Positions 54,875 to 64,000 of a stretch of DNA of 64,000 bases are shown one piece after another; the first letter of the stretch is position 1, and every line of letters starts with the position of its first letter. Source of the stretch: Armigeres subalbatus (lineage: Eukaryota > Arthropoda > Insecta > Diptera > Culicidae); assembly GCF_024139115.2 (NCBI RefSeq), contig NC_085141.1:241667047-241731046 (forward strand), given 5' to 3'. Below the pieces are notes generated by a model, which was not told the DNA's origin, ran no database searches, and saw only the letters and a program-made list of their open reading frames with translations. Both the position numbers and the translations under genes were made by a program.

Positions 54875-57780
54875 TTATCATGTTCTGAGTGTCCTCTAAA
54901 AATTTGAGCTCATTTGGATTAAAACTGATTTAGCACAAGCCGTTTGAAGTTTACATGAAATTTAGTATAGAATCCCGTCGTGATTGTTCGGTCACGTGTG
55001 TTTGGGGGAACCTTAATAGGATTTTCCATTAAATGCAACCAGTTGCAAGCAAATTGGATAAGGATAAGTGCCAAAAAAATGGATAAGATTTTGTGAACTC
55101 AAACACATAGACAGCACCCCAATTTGCCGACCATAGACGATCGGTATATAATTTTTTTCTTAAATTGGCGAAAATCTTACAGAATCTCAAAAGTTAGTGC
55201 AAATATTTTTTTTTTATTTGGTGGGCTTAGTCGTGTATGACGCTTTGCGGAGACGTAATTTTTTAGTGTGATAATAATAGGGTTATTAAACTCTCCCAAA
55301 GAGTGAGATTGCATTTAATTATTTTATAGACCTCACAATATCAACAAATCAGCTTCCTCTCTACCTTTATTAAGTGAGGGATTTTCTTGGACTTTTCAAA
55401 TCAACTGTCCCTAAGTTGAATACAATATGTATTAAGTAAGTACTTTTAGTTTTACTACGTTTCTATTGCAAGCTAAGCGTAATATAACCGGAGTGAGATT
55501 CGAACATTCAATTAGTTTTTTTTCTTCAAATTTCTTATTTCCGCCTAGAAAGGTGCGATACGGATGTCAGTCCGTCTGATCATTATTTCGCGAAGAATTG
55601 TGTTCTATGAAGTAGTGTTTAGTGAAAGGCACAAAAGTTAGTTTCAAATATTTTTGGTTCTAACATAAGCTGCTAAAATTAATTCGCGTTGGACCAGCGC
55701 ATAGGTGCTTTTTGGTATGAGCTGAATTTTGAAAGTTCGACTAGAGTGGAACCGGGCATCACCGTAGAATTCGGACAGGATATAACTCGTGCATCCGTCA
55801 AGGCCCGCCTTATCAAACTGCATTACATTACCCGAATGAATGAAATAAATGCAAATTGTATTGTGCTGGAAAACTCCATCCGATCCCCATTACGTTTACC
55901 GTTTTTATGTCTGATGTTTTCGGCTTCGTGAGCTTAACACTGACTGGTGTTCGTGAGCTTAAGTTGTCCAGTTTGGGAGATTATTAACGAAATACATGTG
56001 GAAGAATTTTTGCGTCCGTTTAGCAGTCGACCCGAGGAAAAGAATCAGCACAAATCGGGCCAATACGAAATTTGATTTGGTGGTTTCTCGTTCGCGGGAG
56101 TGGCGCCAAAACCACCAAGTATTTGCTGTTTCTTCTAGAAATCCACCGAACGGTTATAGCCTTTGATATATTCAGAGAGACTCAGTCCGCATGGTTTCCC
56201 TTTTCGAACCCATCCATATTTATAGCAATAGCAATCAATAACTATACGTTTTTTGTTGCTGAAATAATGTACCAGTTCAGATCATATACCCAATCCACAT
56301 CATATGATTCCAATGTTTACGACTATCTTGTATTCACATTTGCTAGATCTTTGAAGCTTTTCGACAAGTGAGTCTTACGATGCATACAGTTCATGGGAAT
56401 TACTTTTGCGATATAGTTGCGATATAAATTCGGCTGTATATTTTGAGAAATTTCTGTTTTATGAACGAGATCTAGTGGGAAATAATCTAATGCAAACACT
56501 CGCATTTCAGTTGCTACGTCAGATTTTACCCAGATATGTTGGAATATTATTATCCTTTGTTACTCAGAAATAATTATCTCCGACTTATTACGAAGCTCTT
56601 GAAAAACAAGAGAGCCATAGCTACTTCAGAAAACATCATTGCGTTGTATGCTTTTTCGCAGCATGCCTCAACCGTCAGAACAACATCTATTGGAACGGGT
56701 GAGACAAAAACAGTCCAAAATGTTGTTGCAACTTTGTAATTAGATTTTGGAAACATTTTAATCGACTGATAAAGGCAATGTTTTGATTTTTTAATATTCT
56801 CATAAGCGGTGTGATACATCACCATAACTACAATTTTTCATAACCGATCTCAGAGGTCAGTGGAGCCTTAAGGACAAGCCTCTCGGAATCCAAAACAGCA
56901 TGTAGCCGCGTTTTCAAGGGCACCCCATTCAAAGCGGAAGCCACACACAACTGTCATTTTTATTATTCCACGCATGCTGCGATGGAACTTTTTTAAAAAC
57001 GCGATTGCATACTGCTTTGGATTCCGGGAGTCTTGTCCTTAATTTTCAATTGACAAATTTGTTTAAACCATTTTTCGACCACCAATTTAGAATATTAATA
57101 CATCGTTGAAAAGCTAAGCCTTCATTGCGCTTTGTGTCTAAAAATCTCAGGTGTATGTTTTTTTTCTATCAAAATATATGAATGATTTACCCAATTATTT
57201 TTATAGGCCCATATGACCAAAAAGCATTATTATTAAAGTTCATATGATACTACGATGTCAGTTCCATGACATATTTTGATAATTAAGAGCATGACTACAA
57301 AAGTATTTTGTTTGAAAGGCTCAATTTTTTTGAGTATGGCGAAGTCGTATTTACGTTATTGGATTTAATGATTCAAGTATCTTCGATTGAAGGATCGAAG
57401 TGTGCCGTGCTCGTGTGTTGACGCGATTATTTTGCCTCTGTCTTGCTTCCGTCACTTTTTTTATTTTTCCCATTTTTGGATTATAAATAATTGTTTGATA
57501 GTTATTTTTTCTACGTATTTGTAGCTTTTATGGAGTGGGAAGATTCAAGTTTCGTGAATGCTTGCTGGTTTGGATCCAGGTCCTGGCGGAGTTCCGGAAG
57601 GAACGATTTGGAGGTGGCGCAAGAAGGGCGGTTTGTGTTTGCGTGGAGATTTGTATGGGGAACAGTTGAAGTTTTTATTTGTAAGGACAGGACAGGTTGA
57701 TGGCTCATTTGTTTTGACATTATTTGCCACTGCCAAATTGAGGCTAATTGTACCAATTTATCCTTTTACACTGTCAATAA
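54875..57780. other. No supported gene
   Basis: About 2.9 kb, mostly AT-rich. The plus strand has open frames at 55689-55931, 56072-56371 and 57491-57700, none with a recognised domain. I see no tandem arrays. Between 56,850 and 57,040 the sequence is flanked by CTCTCGGAATCCAAAACAGC and its complement-like GCTTTGGATTCCGGGAGTC, an inverted pair that probably bounds a small MITE of about 175 bp. Confidence 0.4.
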
Positions 57781-57784
57781 AACC

Positions 57785-58536
57785 GTAAATCGACTTAAAT
57801 CGACGCTAAATTCCTCAGAAAGAGTGACACCTCGTTAGTTATACACGAAACAGTTTCTGCGGTCCCCGGAATCAGGAGAATTGAAAGAGGAGTTTCGTTT
57901 TCTCTAGTGATTCGAAAACTACAGCCAAAGACTCCGACATCCTGCAGTAAATATCTTTTTTGAATCAGATGGCAAACAGTGAATAAAAGTTGGGGGAGTT
58001 TGTACTGATGGTGCATCATGCTTGGATCAAAATAAAGATTTCAGCGAAAAGAAAATAGCTTGCTTCTCATGCCAAAGGAATTAATGTTCAATGTATGATT
58101 GACCGATATGTCTTTGTTTGTAAGACACTTCTGTAACAATTGCAAAAATACTTTTATCATTAATGTGAATCAAATCTAAAGCTTTCAACACATGTTTGTA
58201 CGAAAAACTATGCAAATAAATAAATGCAGATCACGAGGTCACGTTTTGTTGATTTTCAAAAGGCAATATTCTTGACGTTTTTCACTTGTCAAACTCAATG
58301 AAGAAGAATGGCAGAAACGTCTCGCTCACCTATCAGACATCAGCTAAACTCGCTAAACTTTGACAAGAAAACCAATCTGATTCAGCTCAGAGACAATTTG
58401 CAAGCAAAGGTTAAAAACTGGCAGCGCAAAGTAAGTGTCGGAAATATTACAATGTTTGATGAACTGTGCATTTGGATTGAGAAAGGGTTAACTAATTTAG
58501 ACGCAAATCTCAAACGCTCTGTAGAAAAAATTTGAT
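57785..58536 (+). pseudogene. ZBED5-like hAT transposase remnant
   Basis: Plus-strand pieces in shifting frames match the order of a hAT transposase of the ZBED5/SCAND3-like type. These are GELKEEFRFL near 57880, NIFFESDGKQ near 57960, then GGVCTDGASCLDQNKDFS (57994-58045), where C-T-D-G-A is the hallmark of this group. EWQKRLAHL is traceable near 58290 with frameshifts, followed by an open frame of 75 codons from 58308 to 58535 (LNFDKKTNLIQLRDNLQAKV, WQRKVSVGNITMFDEL). Parts of the catalytic domain are missing between 58080 and 58260. No terminal repeats were located. Confidence 0.65.
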
Positions 58537-58650
58537 CGACCCGAGCAGTTTCAAGAAGATGCTTTCTTAGTTCGCAGTCTGTTTTTGTTTACTTGTAAAT
58601 GGAATAAAACTAAAAAAGATAGATCCGATTTTAAACGTGCTTCTATTTTT

Positions 58651-59947
58651 TCATTTAATAATTCTCGATTAACTTTTTAAAAGGACCTAAGTAACATTTT
58701 TCTCATGAATTTATTTGAATCCAGCTTTTTACGCTAACCATAAATCAACTATGGTAATTCAGTTTTGACAGATGCCGTGAACTGATATTATAGCGCAATC
58801 AAAGTAGCATTGAAGGCATGCTCAATAACTGACATGTCAAAAATTTTCGCTTCGAACTAGTAGGATCTAAACACATTTATTAATCCTAAAATTTATATAC
58901 ATTTTATTTCCTCATTACTCCGGTACGGTCCACGGTTGTTTTCAACTAGATTCTATAAGAACTGAAAATTGTCTGAAAAGCTGTCTTTATTTTGACCTGA
59001 ATTTGAAATATTTGGATGGACTTTAGCGATTAGCTTTATTCATGGAAAATTTGTAATATATGGGCTAAGGATAGTACTCGAATAATATGAGGATAATTGA
59101 ATTATCTCAATTCGAATGAGGATAGCTGTCATATCATTCTGCCCTTAGGATATGCTCATTTAACACCTTCTTCCTTTGCCTCTCGCTTTTCTAGGAATAG
59201 TCTAAGCTAAACGTCTAAATCGGCGTAAGAATCGGTTTTAGAAGTGCGGGAAATAACACGGTCTCCGAATTTCTTATAAGTACAAGCGAGGATTGTCTAA
59301 TTTAAAAGTTTACGCATGAAAACAAAAAGATAAGAATGATTTTAGTCGAGAACTGTCTTTGCATATAGAAAGTAAAGCCCGAATAACCATACGAAATTTC
59401 GTTCGGGTAATCTAGGTCTGGGTTAATATATGACATCAAGTTTCTGCTCCTACATTCCCTCCCTCTCGGTCAATCCATCTTCAAAATATTTCTACTCCAA
59501 TTTCATTTCCTTTGACATGCTCTGTATGCCAGCCAAATCGTAGCTTTGTAAATGATGCATGAACAGTTGTAAATAAAAAGCTTTTCCAACCGGTGTTGTC
59601 CTGTTTTGAATGCATGTCCATCTAAAATATAAAGAAAGTATTAAACACAAAGCAAAATATCTTGAAGCATTAATAAAAAATATTATTGGATATCAAAACA
59701 ATGCCAATATTTTGACGTGTTAGTTTTTTCAGTTAGTCTCCTAAGGTTACTAGGATTGCAAATACCATAAAATCTGTACACGGTAAATGTCAAAATCAAC
59801 TATGGTAATTATCCGCAGCTATAATAAAAAGCTGGATACTGCAATCAATAGCTTTCATGTGGTTCTGTTGATTGCGCTATTCAAATTAATTCATGAAAAA
59901 ATGTTACTTAGGATTTTTTGAAAAGTTAAGCGAGAATTTATTGAATA
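58651..59947. mobile_element. 1.3-kb element with long inverted ends
   Basis: The left end ATAATTCTCGATTAACTTTT and the reverse complement of the right end (ATAAATTCTCGCTTAACTTTT) match. Similarity continues for about 65 bases (CCTAAGTAACATTTTTC, CATGAATTTATTTGAAT). An inner word, AATCAACTATGGTAATT, occurs on both sides in the same orientation. A 155-bp relative is at 28636-28790. There is no transposase frame. Confidence 0.65.
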
Positions 59948-62900
59948 GATCGTCATTATATGTGACGATATACGTTAGAATTAATATACAAGTCAACATA
60001 ATTAATTGTTTTTGTTGTTTTGTTGTTGTTTTTTTGCATATTTGTTTTTACCTTTTTGAGGATGTATGAATCGCATCACTTACCAAGGTGAATCCTGATC
60101 CGTGCAACTGCTTACTTACCCCGTCCCACTAACAAAACTCCCTCCTGTGGCAATTGTGGAGATCAGAGTGTAAAATAATCGAAATTTTTTGGTGAAGTCC
60201 ACCTGTCTTCACTTGTCAACTCACTTCCAGACACATTCATAGTCGGCTCTGGACTGTCAATATTCGATTGAATATTAGTCATTGAATATTTATGCACATT
60301 CTACAAATTGATAAACTATCTGATATCTGAACATGTTTCTGATGAGTAAAGTAATTTATCACATAGAACTGAATCCGATTTTCATCCGCGAGGCACTTTC
60401 AACGGTAAACATCAACATGAACAATGCTAATTATGTTTTTATCTGCACATAGTAAGCACACTCAGTGACAGTCGAATGAATGAGTTTGTGCAGTAGTCGT
60501 CTGACTATGTCATTCTATGTTTTGAATAATCATGCGATATTTGTCAAAATTCGGACCGAAGTTGGTTCATGGAGATGAATATTTTAGGCTCTGGTGGAGA
60601 TGCAGACGTGATCTCGGTCTTCATTAAAAACGGTTGTCACATCAACATTATTTCCCTTCCCAGATGATCATAAGGACGTGGCCGTTATTGATCCTTTATT
60701 TAGTGAACTCTCGACCTATGCACATTGAGGTTGCAATCAAAATATTCGTCACATGCAATACTACAAACAGGTAAACTATTGATTAAATCGGTTAACGGTT
60801 TCTAGTCAAATCCATAAAGCGGTATTCAGCGTTTCGTAATTTACTTGCCGTAATATAATGGCTGATGAAAATCTGACTAAAATCTGATGACTAAAAATGA
60901 TCATTTAGTACAAAGTATCCAACAGTCAAGTAGCAAACATCAACCCAAGCACCTTTCGTTGGGTTGGTTAATCCAAAATTACTGTGATCCAATGATGTTG
61001 GGGGGTGATTTGAACTGAGAGAACAACCACACTAGCAAAAAAACAAGTCGAGCAACAGTAAAACTAAGGCAATGAGCCCTCTCGACCGAACGTGACTGGA
61101 CCAAAAGCGTGCAAGCAGCCAGTATCAAATTTCCCCGGAAGCGAATCTCTTCACAGTTGACATAATTTAATAAACTCCCTGGTGGATCGCGCCGCCATGC
61201 AGCGTAGGAGTGGGTTGGGCAAAATCAGGAAACCGTACACTCTACAGTTTTCAGCTACCCACTAGGAATTCCCCAGCCGGCAGCGGGTGGCCTCCTTTTC
61301 GAATAGACGTTGTTAGAGTATATCAACTTCAAAGTGGATTTTCTGCTTCAAAGCTAGCTGGATTATGCGATAGGTTCTCCTTCTCTTTCGTTAAAATTCC
61401 GAAACCAGATAAGACAGGAGACACACGGGTTTCGGTTTGGTCCACTTTTGCCAGGACGGTGACGACTTGGGACTGATTCCCTCCTCTCTAATGGAAGCAC
61501 TGACGAGTGAAATGGAAGCATTCTCGTCAGCCAGGTCCACCGCCCACACACCGGTCCGGAATGGTCCGCATAGCGCAAAGACAGGACACTGGGAGGAGGA
61601 CTATGATTGCATTCCGTTACCGAATCAATCCATACATTTACAATCTAAATGCAAATCAATGGGATTCAAGTGTCTGACTTCCGGAAGAATGTGGCAGCTC
61701 CTGTGGGACTTGTGCCGTGTGTACAGGTGGATCGCACTATGAAGCGGAAGCGCCAGCCAGCAGAAGATAAGACTCGACAGGATAAAGGAACAGTGGATAT
61801 CTTCCAGACAAACCCAGACCGACGTTAAAGCGAAAACCGAGTGCCGAGTTTGGGTATCTATGAGCAGACCGGCCGACAGTCTCGTGATTCCGAAAAGCAT
61901 TTTTCTTCGCTGTCGAAGGAACGACGGCGATGACGGCAAAACGATGCGATTGTAGCGAATAAGGTACGAAAGCCGAAGAAAAATCCCCTCCGGATTAAAA
62001 ACATTCTTTTGCAACTTAAAGACGTACACCTATATGCAATTCGGATCCCTCCCCTTCGAACAGCACAGCGATAAAAAGTCGTTTGTCTTGGCTAACGCTT
62101 CGGGCGATTGGCTGCTGCGAGGGATGGGAATTGGTTCGCCAAAGTCAGACAAGCTCACCTTTAGTGTCGAATCGCGATGCCGCCGGAAGGAAAGCAAAGT
62201 CGGAAAGAATGCAAAATATTTCAATATGTATGTATCATTCCTGAGGAGGGATTAGATATGCCGTTCGGTTATGTGGGAATTTTGCGCATCGACAGTATGA
62301 TAAATAATGCAAATATATCAGAGGAAAAATCTTCATTGCCGTAATAAATTCATGGAAACGTTTGGATCTTCTTAATTTAAAAAATGTAAAGCTAAGTCTA
62401 ATTTATTGGTACATACTATTGTCGAATATTCTGTTTTTGAATATTGAGTTCGCAGTCATCGGACAAGTTCAGTGCGTGTTGTACTCGTCACGAAAACGAA
62501 AAGACATATGTACGGTCTCATCATTCGGTGGATGAGGTGCTTCTATTGCGCTTCGCAATATAGTAAGGGTATGCGATAACACCTTTTTTCCTGACGAAAC
62601 GAAACGAAACGAAACTAGAAATGCTACTGTTGGATCGGAACGAAGCGAATCGAAATTCAAATTTTCTTCCGAAACTTCGAAACGAAACGAAATCCGGGTC
62701 CATTTGATTCGAAATTTTACGAAACGAAATTTAATTTTTTTCCGCGAAATTTTTATAAAATAGTTTTAAGCATTATATAAATAATGCAAAAAAAACGAAT
62801 AAAAAAAATCCGCGTAGAAAATAATTTTGTTGAAATTTTTAGAGTCAATTTTTTCTCTAAAATAAAATTTTGAGGCGACAACAAAAAAAAAGTCGGAGAA

Positions 62901-63032
62901 TTATCAGGATTTTCAAAACATTCTTTAACAACTCCGAGGAGGTTTTTGATTTTTTTTTGTTTTTCATTTTAATATTTATTTTTATTATTTTATTTATTAT
63001 TATTTATTATTTCATGTTCATTAAATGTAACG
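59948..63032. other. No supported gene
   Basis: About 3 kb. The section 61,040-62,230 is GC-richer and non-repetitive, with overlapping open frames on both strands (61437-61742 plus, 61625-62029 minus) that lack domains; it may be intron or conserved non-coding DNA. At 62,590-62,740 there are clustered CGAAACGAAA words, a simple-repeat-like patch. The 62,750-63,010 stretch is extremely A/T-rich. Confidence 0.4.
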
Positions 63033-63604
63033 TGTTAAGGCCATCAGCAAGCCACCGGGGTGTTTTCATCACACCGCGCCGGTGGACGACATGCCTCATG
63101 CTGAGGCCCCAACAAATCACTTTTTCGCCACTTTAAATGTCATTGAATACTTACCCCTTTTTTCATACCTTACTCCACCTTTGGAGCATTACATATCATA
63201 CCTGAAACGATACAAAACATTATTATTATCACATAGAAAACACAATAATTAATGTAAACTACTTACCTTACAATCTTTCTGTAGATCAACAACATTTGTT
63301 TGTGTACAATGCATTGTTATTGACACTTCCAGAACAGTCAGGCAAGCAAACACGAGACACAATATCTTTAGTACAATAATAGAGCTCGCATACAATAGGT
63401 TAGACAGATAATAGTTGTATACAATTCTGCAACATTTCATAGGGTAGAGCTACTATAAATAAGACACCGTACTATGTAGGAAAAGTTAGTTCGTAATAAA
63501 TCATCAAGTGGATCGGATCGTTTTCCTTATACCCCGGCCAGTTGGCCGGGTTCGGATTCCTTAATCCTGTAGCCTGTGTACCAGGCACTACTAAAGCGTT
63601 AACA
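63033..63604 (+). mobile_element. 5' LTR of a BEL/Pao-like retrotransposon (inferred)
   Basis: The segment begins TGTTAAGGCC and ends GCGTTAACA, giving the TG...CA ends and a TGTTAA/TTAACA inverted pair. TATAAATA at 63454-63461 and AATAAA at 63495-63500 have the spacing expected for U3 promoter and polyadenylation signal. Directly after the end comes TTGGTCCTTCGAGC, a leader sequence that I associate with mosquito BEL/Pao elements. The 3' LTR would be outside the window, so the pairing that would prove the call cannot be tested here. Confidence 0.5.
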
Positions 63605-64000
63605 TTGGTCCTTCGAGCTGCGGATAGACGCCAAGGCCTGGCGGCCGTTTCAAGATTACAATAGAAGCCTATCTAAATTCTGCATCAACGCCATCACGAT
63701 TCCTTTGCGAACGCCATCGTCATCTGTGAGTAGAGTGGAATCGTTACCATCAAGTGAAACTGTGCAACATCATTGGACACCAACAAAAGTGGATCCTGAA
63801 GTGTGTGTGTCAATCTCCCGTACGTCATGTCATCAACCTCCGTCTCTTCTGTGACTATCCTCCGATCGTAGGATATTTCCCGCAACGCACTCCATGTGGT
63901 TGGGCTGGGAAATCCATTTGCGTGTAGCCTGCATCAGACTGTACCACAGGATTAGCCACAGACAGAAAGCAGAAGTCAATCTCCCGTCATGGATTCTGTT
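63605..64000 (+). mobile_element. Retrotransposon leader and possible gag start, cut by the window
   Basis: The segment follows the proposed LTR. GTCAATCTCCCGT occurs twice (about 63808 and 63974), a short direct repeat. An ATG at 63987 begins an open frame (MDSV) that reaches the window edge after four codons and could be the gag start. On the minus strand a 63-codon frame (63694-63885) is probably accidental. Confidence 0.35.

Overview
The window looks like transposon-rich nuclear DNA from a mosquito, most likely a culicine such as Aedes. This is an inference. It rests on the mix of RTE-clade LINEs, Penelope-like and BEL/Pao-like remnants, tRNA-derived SINEs with clear A and B boxes, many TIR-bounded MITEs (TA, TTAA and 8-bp target duplications), long foldback palindromes, and the absence of bacterial gene organisation. 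No rRNA or intact tRNA gene is visible. The only segment I accept as host coding sequence is one exon at 42547-43426 (+). It carries a start codon, a proline- and serine-rich region with repeated S-P-x-x-R-R motifs, and the first residues of a PH domain that resembles Dok-7. It ends at a consensus splice donor. Much of the rest is probably intron or flanking DNA of that gene or its neighbours.

Left part (1-19 kb): degraded repeats, an ORF1-like fragment (1629-1979, -), TA-flanked MITEs (2109-2295, 2675-3068, 7814-8075), and a 1.6-kb element whose ends carry GGGGCAAGAGTRCGC motifs (4256-5871). That element holds a 259-bp loopless palindrome. An unidentified decayed coding fragment with an acidic C-terminus lies at 5970-6310 (-), and a TTAA-flanked MITE at 9435-9699. 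A nearly complete RTE-type LINE (11606-14980, -) is broken by one frameshift, one stop codon and a small deletion.

Centre (19-35 kb): a 4.1-kb satellite of about 180 short units, each with a potential hairpin, is followed by a foldback and then by a second array with a 99-bp period that reads as 33-residue repeats on the minus strand. An RTE LINE (28940-31460, -) is split by a 1342-bp TG...CA insertion with a 4-bp target duplication, which I interpret as a solo LTR. Next come a palindromic foldback, a 12-bp-period minisatellite, and the 3' end of a second LINE type.

Right part (35-64 kb): hAT-type MITEs with 8-bp duplications, a Tc1/mariner deletion derivative with TA duplication, a repeat interrupted by a MITE and a perfect 74-bp palindrome, and the host exon. 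Two copies of one SINE, two of a second and one of a third are scattered here. There is also a 1.9-kb element built of two internal arrays, a hammerhead-like motif, a Penelope-like fragment, a ZBED5-like hAT remnant, and finally the 5' LTR, leader and possible gag start of a BEL/Pao-like retrotransposon running off the right edge.

Apart from the exon, the genes here do not act together. The architecture records successive insertions, and several nesting orders can be read directly from target duplications.
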